DNA of 39,620 nt from Lachnospiraceae bacterium. GTDB taxonomy: Bacteria > Bacillota > Clostridia > Lachnospirales > Lachnospiraceae. Position numbers and translations under genes: made by a program. The notes under the pieces were generated by a model. It saw only the letters and a list, made by a program, of their open reading frames with translations, was not told the DNA's origin and did no database searches. Numbering within the stretch: the stretch's first letter is position 1; every line of letters starts with the position of its first letter. Location of the stretch: assembly GCA_015057365.1 (NCBI GenBank), contig SVEN01000023.1, forward strand, positions 1 to 39,620, written 5' to 3'. Below are positions 1 through 6,833 of the stretch, piece after piece.

Positions 1-2
1 AG

Positions 3-86
3 TTGCGGAAGGGATATGATGATATAGAAGCAGGAAAGGTGCAAGACGCAGCAAGTGCATTTGCTAAATTTAGGGGGAATCATTAG
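3..86 (+). CDS. Antitoxin of a type II toxin-antitoxin pair, C-terminal fragment
   Basis: The window opens inside this gene; only the last 27 codons are visible, ending ...FAKFRGNH. The tail (LRKGYDDIEAGKVQDAA) resembles the C-termini of small antitoxins of the RelB/DinJ or Phd type, which wrap around and neutralise a RelE/ParE toxin. The stop codon lies one base before the GTG start of the toxin gene, so the two were probably translated in a coupled way. The DNA-binding N-terminus lies outside the window, so the exact antitoxin class cannot be decided. Confidence 0.6.
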   Translation: MRKGYDDIEAGKVQDAASAFAKFRGNH

Positions 87-87
87 G

Positions 88-408
88 GTGAAACAATATA
101 GGGTTGAGATTACGGAACATGCATTGGTTGATATGGAACAACTTTATGACCATATTGCTTATGCATTGCTTGCACCGGAAAATGCTATGGGTCAATACAA
201 TCGAATTGCGGAAAGTATATTAAAGTTGGATATTTTCCCGGAACGTTTTCGAATTATGGATTCGGAGCCGGAACATTCCATGGAAATTCGGAGAATGTTG
301 GTAGATAATTATTCAGTGTTTTATGTTATTAAAGAAGACAGAGTTATTGTAACGGATGTGTTGTACAGTGCTTCGGATATTAAGAATCGTCTGAGGGGAG
401 AAATATGA
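88..408 (+). CDS. Type II toxin, RelE/ParE family
   Basis: This 106-residue protein has the size and pattern of RelE/ParE-fold toxins: an N-terminal strand (YRVEITEHALVDMEQLYDHI), a helical hairpin, then the late strands RRMLVDNYSVFYVI and VIVTDVLYSA. ParE members poison gyrase and RelE members cut mRNA on the ribosome; the sequence alone does not say which. I chose the GTG at 88 because AGGGGG at 72-77 sits ten bases upstream and because it follows the antitoxin stop directly. An ATG at 55 in the same frame would overlap the antitoxin and has no ribosome site. A strong terminator follows, closing a two-gene module. Confidence 0.8.
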   Translation: MKQYRVEITEHALVDMEQLYDHIAYALLAPENAMGQYNRIAESILKLDIFPERFRIMDSEPEHSMEIRRMLVDNYSVFYVIKEDRVIVTDVLYSASDIKNRLRGEI

Positions 409-417
409 TGATGAAAA

Positions 418-454
418 TAAGTCGTAAGAAATTTGTTTTCTTACGACTTGTTTT
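418..454 (+). terminator. Rho-independent terminator of the toxin-antitoxin operon
   Basis: The arms GTCGTAAGAA (421-430) and TTCTTACGAC (438-447) form a perfect 10-bp stem, lengthened by A-T pairs outside it, with a 7-base loop. TTGTTTTG follows. It ends about 12 bases before the next start codon. Confidence 0.85.
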
Positions 455-466
455 GTAGGAGTGTAT

Positions 467-974
467 ATGGACTTTAGAGACTGCATAAATCAAAACCAAT
501 TTGTCCTCATGGAAGGCGCCTTGGGGGAACGATTAAAAAGAGAATACAGTATTACTTTCGATGAGCAGATTGCTATGGCAGGCTTGATTTACGAGGAAAA
601 AGGTGCGTTTGCTTTAAATGCTTTATGGAACGAGTATAGCGGATGCCATCCGTTATATAGACTCTGTTACAACAAACCGGCCGGTTTGCTATATGACCAA
701 CTGCGTCCATCCGAGTATTGTGCGGAAAGCACTGTCACAGTCCTTTAACCGGAATGAGATGGTACGGGAGCGGTTCCGGGGAATACAGGCAAATACCTCC
801 CCGTTATCCTATGCGGAGCTTGACGGAGCGGAGGATTTGCACTGCTCGGAGCCGGAGGATTTTGCAGAGGAAATGATAAAGCTGCAAAGTGTTGCGGATA
901 TTAAAATCTGGGGCGGCTGTTGCGGAACGGATTGCAGGCATATGGCGTGCGTGACGAGGAAATTGAGAGGGTGA
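467..974 (+). pseudogene. Homocysteine S-methyltransferase family gene, internally deleted and frameshifted
   Basis: Two reading frames carry the two ends of one enzyme. The first (ATG at 467, with TAGGAG just upstream) gives the usual N-terminus, LMEGALGERLKREYSITFDE, and stays homologous to about ALWNEY. The other frame (from about 627) gives the C-terminal half, including CYMTNCVHPS, GIQANTSPLSY and the zinc-ligand motif GGCCGTDCRHM. These are the landmarks of the homocysteine/betaine methyltransferase (MmuM/BHMT) domain that makes methionine. The family is about 300 residues; here roughly 57 plus 115 remain, so some 140 residues of the barrel are missing as well as the frame. The second frame has no ribosome site. 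The gene cannot make an active enzyme. Confidence 0.85.
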
Positions 975-993
975 CCCTTTTTTCTTAAAAGCA

Positions 994-1027
994 TGTAAGA
1001 TTCCCCCTGCAAAAGTGGTGTATATAG
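994..1027 (+). promoter_or_regulatory. Candidate ECF-type promoter of the first sigma operon
   Basis: TGTAAG at 994-999 is followed, 26 bases from its first base, by GTATATAGGTGAGAGG (from 1020). There is no consensus sigma-A -35 box. The region in front of the second sigma gene (3136-3168) has the same arrangement at the same spacing: TATAAG, then GTATAATAAGTGAAAGG. This hints that both promoters are read by the same alternative sigma factor, perhaps one of these two. The claim rests on two examples and is weak. Confidence 0.35.
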
Positions 1028-1044
1028 GTGAGAGGAGGATTGAA

Positions 1045-1605
1045 ATGGAGGATAGAAAAATAGTCCGGTTATTGTTTGCCAGAGCAGAGAATGCCATCAG
1101 TGAATTGAGTGCAAGGTTCGGCAAGCAGTTACACCGTATTGCCTATAATATCCTGGGAAACAAGATGGATGCGGAAGAATGTACCAATGATACGTATTTG
1201 GCACTTTGGAATGCGATTCCGCCGGTTTCGCCGGATCCGTTGGCACCCTATGTATACCGCACCGGGAGAAATACTGCGTTAAAAAGACTGCATAGAGATA
1301 CTGCGAAGAAACGAGACAGTCGCTATGATATTTCTTTGGAGGAACTGAACGGCTGTCTGCCGGGAGGAGATTTGGAACAGGTCATTGATGCAAGGGAATT
1401 GGGACGCGCCATGGACCGCTTTTTGGAGTCGAAATCAAAGGAAAACCGCTATATTTTCATAAGACGATATTGGTACGGGGATTCTGTGGGGGAGATTGCA
1501 AAGGAGCTTCATATGCAGGAAAATGCGGTTTCTGTAAGACTCAACCGAATCAGAGCCGGTTTGAAGGAGTACCTGGAAAAGGAGGGGTATCACTATGGAG
1601 TATGA
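1045..1605 (+). CDS. RNA polymerase sigma factor, ECF-like sigma-70 family
   Basis: This 186-residue protein has sigma region 2 at about residues 20-85 (LHRIAYNILGNKMDAEECTN, then TYLALWNAI), a linker, and region 4 at about 125-178, where IFIRRYWYGDSVGEIAKEL and ENAVSVRLNRIRAGL form the helix-turn-helix that reads the -35 box. It has no regions 1 or 3, as in ECF factors. I prefer the ATG at 1045, twelve bases after AGAGGAGG; the upstream GTG at 1015 has no ribosome site. Its last 11 bases overlap the serpin gene in another frame. This arrangement usually means the downstream protein controls the sigma factor. The promoter it recognises is not known. Confidence 0.88.
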   Translation: MEDRKIVRLLFARAENAISELSARFGKQLHRIAYNILGNKMDAEECTNDTYLALWNAIPPVSPDPLAPYVYRTGRNTALKRLHRDTAKKRDSRYDISLEELNGCLPGGDLEQVIDARELGRAMDRFLESKSKENRYIFIRRYWYGDSVGEIAKELHMQENAVSVRLNRIRAGLKEYLEKEGYHYGV

Positions 1606-3016
1606 GGAAATTATAACCGCATTAGAGGAAATCAGTGATAAGCATATTGCAGAGGCAGAGAAGCCGCCGAAGAAAAAAGCAAAGACCTTCTTAAAGATAG
1701 CGGTGGCAGCGGTATTGGTCATTGCCATCGGTGTTACGGCATTGTCTGCACCTGCGAGAATTCGCGCGGATGTCATTGCGGAGGCCTCCGAGTCGAGAGC
1801 GATGGAGTGGCCGGATCCGCAAACTTATAAAGACCATGATGTGTGGAGAACAGACGTGGATCAGTGGAATGCCGAGAGAGAGGCGCGTGGCGAAATAACC
1901 GCACAGGCGCTGTCGGGTCTGAGTGCCTTCTTTAAAGAAGGAAACGGCCACTTTTTGCAGACAGAGAAAAACGAAAATAAGCTATGGTCTCCGGTAAATG
2001 CGTATATCGGCCTGGCGATGACGACAGAGCTGACAGACGGAGAGACAAAGCAACAGGTTCTTGACTTGCTTGGCGTAGAAAATACGGAGGAGCTCCGCAA
2101 ACAGGTGAGCGCGGTATGGGAGAGTGCGTATCGGGGCGATTCCAACGAGGTGTGCGTGCTTGCAAACTCCCTGTGGCTGGAAAACAGCCTACAGTATAAC
2201 CAAGAGGCGACGGATGCACTGGGGTATCACTATTATGCGTCTGTCTATCAGGGAGATTTGGGCAGTACTAAGATAAATAAGGACATCGCAGCATGGATTA
2301 ACAACAATACCGGCAATTTTTTAGAAGACAGTACAAAGGGGATTGCTTTATCGCCGGAAACCGTTATGGCGATATATTCCACTCTGTATTTTCAGGCAAA
2401 ATGGTCGGATGAATTTTCGGAGAGTAAGAATACAGAAGACGTATTTCATGCACCGGAGGGGGATACCCGGGCTGTTTACATGAATAAGAAATTGGAGCAG
2501 ATGGACTATTATTGGGGGGAAACGTTCAGCGCCGTGAATCTGTGGCTGAAAAACGGAAGCAGTATGTGGTTTATTCTTCCGGATGAAGGAAAGACGGTGA
2601 ATGATGTACTAAGTGACGAAACCTATATGGAAATGGTTTTGTCAAATCAGTGGGGAGACAGTAAGTATATGAAGGTAAACCTTTCCGTTCCGAAGTTTGA
2701 TGTGGCTTCTACGACGGATTTGAGTGAAGGACTGAAAGACATGGGCGTAACGGATGTGTTTACGGAAGGTGCTGCCGATTTTTCGGAGCTGACGGCGGAT
2801 TACCCGATTTATCTGACCGGGGCGAACCAGTCCGTCCGGGTGCAGATTGATGAAGAGGGCGTCAAGGCGGCGGTCTACTTTGAGATGAAGGGCGCAGGAA
2901 GTGCCGCACCGCCGGAGGAGATTATTGATTTTGTATTGGACAGACCGTTTTTGTTTGTGATTGAAAAGGAAAATGTCCCGTTGTTCGCAGGCTGTGTAAA
3001 CAGTCCGGAGAAGTAA
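1595..3016 (+). CDS. Membrane-anchored serpin with an anti-sigma-like N-terminus
   Basis: The protein has 473 residues. Residues 1-30 (MEYEEIITALEEISDKHIAE, then a basic stretch) look like the short cytoplasmic segment of membrane partners that bind this class of sigma factor. Residues 31-50 are one membrane helix. From about 100 to 473 it is a full-length serpin: LWSPVNAYIGLAM, NSLWLEN, a reactive-loop hinge DEEGVKAAVYF (419-429) and the C-terminal DRPFLFVI...PLFAGCVNSP. Serpins trap proteases when the loop is cut. The hinge is rich in small residues up to AAV, then carries Y-F-E-M-K; by hinge counting the cleaved bond falls near GAGSAA (433-438), which would suit an elastase-like protease. 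That site is inference. The serpin domain should face outward. The gene overlaps the sigma gene by 11 bases, and a terminator follows. Confidence 0.88.
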   Translation: MEYEEIITALEEISDKHIAEAEKPPKKKAKTFLKIAVAAVLVIAIGVTALSAPARIRADVIAEASESRAMEWPDPQTYKDHDVWRTDVDQWNAEREARGEITAQALSGLSAFFKEGNGHFLQTEKNENKLWSPVNAYIGLAMTTELTDGETKQQVLDLLGVENTEELRKQVSAVWESAYRGDSNEVCVLANSLWLENSLQYNQEATDALGYHYYASVYQGDLGSTKINKDIAAWINNNTGNFLEDSTKGIALSPETVMAIYSTLYFQAKWSDEFSESKNTEDVFHAPEGDTRAVYMNKKLEQMDYYWGETFSAVNLWLKNGSSMWFILPDEGKTVNDVLSDETYMEMVLSNQWGDSKYMKVNLSVPKFDVASTTDLSEGLKDMGVTDVFTEGAADFSELTADYPIYLTGANQSVRVQIDEEGVKAAVYFEMKGAGSAAPPEEIIDFVLDRPFLFVIEKENVPLFAGCVNSPEK

Positions 3017-3029
3017 CACAAGGTGTATG

Positions 3030-3080
3030 AAAGGCTGTTTCGAGGTGGAGGAGAATACCGGAGAGGCAGCCTTTCTTTTT
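3030..3080 (+). terminator. Terminator after the sigma-serpin operon
   Basis: AAAGGCTG (3030-3037) pairs with CAGCCTTT (3067-3074), and CTTTTT follows. The loop is long (29 bases), but the position just after the serpin stop and the T-run support termination. Confidence 0.6.
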
Positions 3081-3135
3081 GATGTAAGCACGATGGAACG
3101 AAAAAATAAACGGCATTTACAAATCTTTTAAAAAA

Positions 3136-3190
3136 TATAAGGAAATCTCCCTCGCTTCGTCGTATAATAAGTGAAAGGGGCAAACGCCCC
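3136..3190 (+). promoter_or_regulatory. Promoter region of the second sigma operon, with a leader hairpin
   Basis: TATAAT lies at 3163-3168 inside CGTCGTATAATAAGTGAAAG, without a TTGACA-like box at 17 bases. TATAAG at 3136-3141 has the same spacing to GTATA as in the first sigma operon. Just before the ribosome site a small GC hairpin, GGGGC-AAAC-GCCCC (3177-3190), would form in the mRNA five bases upstream of AGGAGG (3196-3200) and could affect translation of the sigma factor. Confidence 0.4.
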
Positions 3191-3207
3191 GGTCAGGAGG
3201 AAACCAA

Positions 3208-3759
3208 ATGGATTACGGTGCCTGTAGCTACCGCCGTTTTCTGGATGGGGAGGAAAGTGCCTTTGACGAGATTATGAAAGAATTGTTTCACGGTCTGGTG
3301 TTCTTTGTGGACCGTTATGTGCATGATACGCACGCTGCCGAGGATATTGCCATCGATGCGTTTTCGGATTTGATTGTACATAAGCACCGGTATAATTTCA
3401 AGGTGTCGCTAAAGACCTATTTGTACATGATAGGAAGGAGCCGCGCTTTGGATTATCTCAAGCATCGGAAGGTGATTGAATTTACGGAGCTAACCGAAGA
3501 GACGGAGCTGGCTTCCGAGGAGAAGACCTTGGAGGAGTGTGTGCTGACCGAGGAGAGGAAACGTACCGTAAATATGGCGATTGCCAGCCTGCCGGAGGAC
3601 ATGCGTGTAGTGATTCACCTTATTTATTTTGAGGAGATGACCTACGAGGAAGCGGCCAAGGTCATGAAAAAGAACCGCAAGCAGGTGGACAATCTTTTGT
3701 ATCGCGCAAAAAAGGAGCTTCGATCCCTATTGGGAGAGGATGGTGAGCTGTTAGAATGA
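3208..3759 (+). CDS. RNA polymerase sigma factor, ECF type
   Basis: This is a 183-residue ECF sigma factor. Region 2 covers about residues 10-80, with FFVDRYVHDTHAAEDIAIDA and then YLYMIGRSRALDYLKHRK. Region 4 covers about 120-178, with ASLPEDMRVVIHLIYFEEMT and YEEAAKVMKKNRKQVDNLLY, the typical helix-turn-helix, ending RAKKELRSLL. Its start at 3208 follows AGGAGG by seven bases. Its last four bases (ATGA) are shared with the next gene, so the two are translationally coupled. It heads a four-gene operon whose other products are all single-pass membrane proteins, the usual setting for a sigma factor controlled by a signal outside the cell. Confidence 0.9.
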   Translation: MDYGACSYRRFLDGEESAFDEIMKELFHGLVFFVDRYVHDTHAAEDIAIDAFSDLIVHKHRYNFKVSLKTYLYMIGRSRALDYLKHRKVIEFTELTEETELASEEKTLEECVLTEERKRTVNMAIASLPEDMRVVIHLIYFEEMTYEEAAKVMKKNRKQVDNLLYRAKKELRSLLGEDGELLE

Positions 3760-4427
3760 GAAATTTAGAGGACTGCAAGACGGAGGTGTTCCGTCGCAGT
3801 GAAGAACGAATAAAGGAACGAAAAAGGAAGCGGAACCGTGTGCTGGCATGTTGTATTCCGTTGTGCCTTCTGCTGGTTGCGGGAGGCCTGTATATCCGGC
3901 CGTTGCTGGAGCCGGTAGATGAGAGCATGAAATCGGGCGGCACGAAGCAGATACCGGACCGGGTGCTGGGCGGTTTGGAGAGCGTGCTGTATGGGGATGC
4001 GACAGAGTACACCTGCGTGAAGATTACGGACGGAACCGGAGAAACAGAGATGTCTCGCTACAGTACGGACAAAGAGATTGTAGGGGGATTGGGCCGTTTT
4101 GTGGCAACGGTCTTTACTTTATCCGAGACAAAGGAGACTTATCCGGCGGACGGATCGGAAAATGATGGGATTGTGGTGCCGGAGATGTCTACGACGGGAC
4201 AGGACTGGGATACGATTCGTGAGGAACTGGAGAAAAAGTACGGTTTGGAGGAAAAAAAGGCAGAGTATACCTTTACGTTCCAAGGGCCGGCGGAAGAAGA
4301 ACTTATCTTCCGTTTGTGCGGAAATGTTTTGTTTGATGTCAGGCATAACAATGCGGTTACGCTTTCCGATGTGCAGCTGGCACTGTTGAAAACGCAGCTT
4401 GTGCAGGCGTTAGGAAAAGAGGAATAA
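3756..4427 (+). CDS. Single-pass membrane protein, probable anti-sigma factor
   Basis: The 223-residue protein begins with about 28 charged cytoplasmic residues (MRNLEDCKTEVFRRSEERIK and a run of K and R), then one membrane helix at about 29-47 (VLACCIPLCLLLVAGGLYI), and about 175 residues outside. I do not recognise the outer part as a named domain; it is acidic and of mixed strand and helix. The position, overlapping the sigma gene by four bases, together with the short cytoplasmic head and single helix, matches anti-sigma factors of ECF systems. It lacks a recognisable zinc anti-sigma (HxxxCxxC) motif, so the role is inferred from context only. Confidence 0.65.
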   Translation: MRNLEDCKTEVFRRSEERIKERKRKRNRVLACCIPLCLLLVAGGLYIRPLLEPVDESMKSGGTKQIPDRVLGGLESVLYGDATEYTCVKITDGTGETEMSRYSTDKEIVGGLGRFVATVFTLSETKETYPADGSENDGIVVPEMSTTGQDWDTIREELEKKYGLEEKKAEYTFTFQGPAEEELIFRLCGNVLFDVRHNNAVTLSDVQLALLKTQLVQALGKEE

Positions 4428-4449
4428 GAAGTAGCAGGAGGGAGTCGTT

Positions 4450-5799
4450 ATGAAAGGGAAAGAAAAAAAGAAGCTCAGTAAGAAGGTGTGGATACCGATT
4501 GTTGTGCTTGTGCTGCTTGCGGTGCTGTTTGTGCCGGTTCCTTCGGGAACGATGAAAGACGGCGGGACCCGGGTGTATTCCGCATTGACCTATAAGGTGG
4601 TGAAGTGGCGTCGACTGGTAGGTATCGGACGCTATGAAAATACAAGTGTATATTTCTTCCCGAACAATTTCAAGTCCATGAGTACTTTATGGGAACTGGA
4701 AGGCGTGGACGAGAAGGCTTATACGGTGAATGAGGAAAGCTTTGAGGCGACGGTGCTTGAGGTAGGGGAAGACGGTGTTACCGTGGAGCCTCTGGAAGGA
4801 GAATGGGAGCGGAAGAGCAGCGATAAAATTGTGTTTTCGACACAGCTTTTGGATGATATCGATGCGGAACCGGGAGATATCGTGGAAATTATCTATAACG
4901 GGACGGTACGGGAGTCTTATCCGGCACAGATTGTAGCGAAGCGTTGGAAATTCTCCGAGCGGTATCGGGAGCTTCCTTATGCGGGAGAATGGCTGGATAA
5001 GACCACGGCGGAAAAACGGGAAGACGGTACATTTGAATTTATCCGGATTACAAAGATATATGCCGATTGTTTCTTTGCTAAATTTTTTGGGGACGGGGAC
5101 ACGGTAAAGATAAACGGGACTCTTTCCGAGGACTGGTGCGCGGGAGACCGGGTGACATGCGCCTATGAAAACTATTATTATGATGCGGAAAGCGACCTTT
5201 GGGAAGCGGATATGTTGACCATCGAGCCTTATGTGTGGGCTCCTCATGACGTGGAATGTGCAAAGCCGGTCATCTACCTGTACCCGGAAGCGGAAACGGA
5301 GGTATCGGTGGAACTTATACTTAACGGAGAACTGACCTGTACCTATCCTGCATATAAGGACGGCTGGCAGGTAACGGCTCTGCCGGACGGAACGCTTACG
5401 GATGCCAAGGGCCAAACCTACAATTACCTTTATTGGGAAGGGGAGGCAAAGATGGCCTATGACTTTTCCGAAGGCTTTTGCATAAAGGGGGAAGATACGG
5501 CGACCTTTTTGGAGGAAGCATTGGAAAATATGGGACTTACCCGTCGGGAAGCCAATGAGTTTATCGTGTACTGGTTGCCGATGATGGAGCAGAATCCGTA
5601 CAATCTCATTTCTTTTCAAACAGAGAATTACACAGATGCGGCGAAGCTTACCGTAAGTCCGGAGCCGGACACCGTCATTCGTGTATTTATGGCATGGAAG
5701 GGTGCGGAAGAGTTTACGGAGCTTCCGGAACAGGTGTTTACCGTACCGGAGCGTAACGGTTTTACAGTAGTGGAATGGGGCGGAACGGAGGTAAAGTAG
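4450..5799 (+). CDS. Membrane-anchored surface protein with a KPVIYLYPE domain
   Basis: The protein has 449 residues: a short lysine-rich head, one membrane helix at about 13-30 (VWIPIVVLVLLAVLFVPVP), then an outer region. From about residue 268 comes a domain starting AKPVIYLYPEAETEVSVEL and containing LTCTYPAYKDGWQVTALPDG, NYLYWEGE, FIVYWLPMMEQNPYNLISF and VFMAWKG. I recall this conserved block from other Clostridia proteins, with no assigned activity. The middle (about 80-250) has two beta-rich repeats with a shared DGTVRESYPAQI-like signature. AGGAGG lies seven bases before the ATG. It belongs to the sigma operon and is probably one of the surface proteins the system senses or deploys. 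Function unknown. Confidence 0.65.
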   Translation: MKGKEKKKLSKKVWIPIVVLVLLAVLFVPVPSGTMKDGGTRVYSALTYKVVKWRRLVGIGRYENTSVYFFPNNFKSMSTLWELEGVDEKAYTVNEESFEATVLEVGEDGVTVEPLEGEWERKSSDKIVFSTQLLDDIDAEPGDIVEIIYNGTVRESYPAQIVAKRWKFSERYRELPYAGEWLDKTTAEKREDGTFEFIRITKIYADCFFAKFFGDGDTVKINGTLSEDWCAGDRVTCAYENYYYDAESDLWEADMLTIEPYVWAPHDVECAKPVIYLYPEAETEVSVELILNGELTCTYPAYKDGWQVTALPDGTLTDAKGQTYNYLYWEGEAKMAYDFSEGFCIKGEDTATFLEEALENMGLTRREANEFIVYWLPMMEQNPYNLISFQTENYTDAAKLTVSPEPDTVIRVFMAWKGAEEFTELPEQVFTVPERNGFTVVEWGGTEVK

Positions 5800-6555
5800 A
5801 TGAAGAAAAAATGGGTGTTCCCTGTAAGTATCATCGGAGGCGTTTTACTGCTTGGTTTGGTAGTAATCGGAGCGTTTTTGTTATGGCACTGCTCGGGGAT
5901 TTATGTAAGGACAAGCGGTGGAAGACATATGGTGGTGTTCGACGATAGCGGTCCGATGATATTGTCAACGACGGATAAACCGGACCGGTTTGACGGAATC
6001 GAAACCGGGGATCGGGTAATTGCGGTTTGCGGATTTGTACATGATACGTATCCTGCGCAAAGCGATGCGAAATTTGTGCTCCGGCTCTGGAAGGGTGACT
6101 TGGAGGATATTCCGCAGAAGGACAGAGATGCGTTATGGGAGCTGGGGCGGTTGTTTGAAAACAAAGATTCTGCTACAGAAGAGGATGCGGACTTTCCGGA
6201 CTGGGGGCTGACCCTTTCGGTGAAGGACGTGACGCCTACCGGGTTGACACTTGTGTGTACGCAAGAAGGCGGTAATCCCACCGGGGACCTGCAGTGTGGG
6301 GAAGACTATCGTTTGATTGCTTTAGAGGATGGAGTCTGGAAGGATGTGCCGACGGTACTTGGGAATTTTATTTGGGACTCTTTGGCATATCCGATTCCGA
6401 AACGACAAGACAGAGCGTTTGAAATTTCCTGGGAATGGCTGTACGGTGAACTCCCGGCAGGGTATTATCGGTTGGTGAAGGAGTTTATGGATTTTCGAGG
6501 GACAGCGGACTTTGATACAGCGAAGTACTGGGTGGAGTTTGAAATAACGGAGTAA
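5800..6555 (+). CDS. Membrane-anchored protein with a C-terminal Ig-like domain
   Basis: This 251-residue protein follows the previous stop with no gap (TAG-ATG). One membrane helix lies at about 5-29 (VFPVSIIGGVLLLGLVVIGA), the rest outside. A small strand-rich segment (about 40-85) contains GDRVIAVCGFVHDTYPAQS, similar to the DIVEIIYNGTVRESYPAQ segment in the preceding protein, so the two share a domain. From about 135 to 251, LTLSVKDVTPTGLTLVCTQ, then ISWEWLYGELPAGYYRLVKE and WVEFEITE look like the bacterial Ig-like domain (Big_14-like) of small clostridial lipoproteins. It ends the operon. No catalytic motif is visible; a surface sensor or binding role is a guess. Confidence 0.65.
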   Translation: MKKKWVFPVSIIGGVLLLGLVVIGAFLLWHCSGIYVRTSGGRHMVVFDDSGPMILSTTDKPDRFDGIETGDRVIAVCGFVHDTYPAQSDAKFVLRLWKGDLEDIPQKDRDALWELGRLFENKDSATEEDADFPDWGLTLSVKDVTPTGLTLVCTQEGGNPTGDLQCGEDYRLIALEDGVWKDVPTVLGNFIWDSLAYPIPKRQDRAFEISWEWLYGELPAGYYRLVKEFMDFRGTADFDTAKYWVEFEITE

Positions 6556-6606
6556 ACTTTTTGATAGTATAAAGCGGAATGAAAACCTTGGTTTTAGGAG
6601 TAGGAC

Positions 6607-6638
6607 AGAACGTCGTGTGGGAGCACGGCGTTTTGTTT
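6607..6638 (+). terminator. Terminator after the second sigma operon
   Basis: AACGTCGTG (6609-6617) pairs with CACGGCGTT (6624-6632) through one T-G wobble, with a six-base loop and then TTGTTT. The rest of 6556-6833 holds no gene. A possible -10 (TATACT, 6751-6756) for the next gene lies in it without a convincing -35. Confidence 0.7.
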
Positions 6639-6833
6639 ACTGCAAAACTATTGGTAGTACAAAAAGAAAGACAGTGGTTAAATTGGCAGAAATGTGTTAA
6701 ATATAATGAAAAATTGAGAAAAAGTTCTTTCTTTTTTGATGGATTTGTGATATACTATATAGAAACAAGAAGTGGAACGAAACAAGTTCACATCGTAGGT
6801 ATGTCGTGGGGGACGAAACCGAGGAGGTGTAGT

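Noticed and set aside
1..974. Remnant of an insertion sequence or phage at the left edge
   Set aside because: There is no transposase or integrase fragment, terminal repeat or target duplication in view.
4687..5619. A 310-codon open frame on the minus strand
   Set aside because: It lies entirely opposite the 449-residue surface-protein gene, has no ribosome site or recognisable motif, and its composition follows that gene's codon pattern.
6556..6833. Possible c-di-GMP riboswitch before the phosphodiesterase gene
   Set aside because: I see no conserved GEMM core or paired stems; only a terminator and a weak -10 are present.
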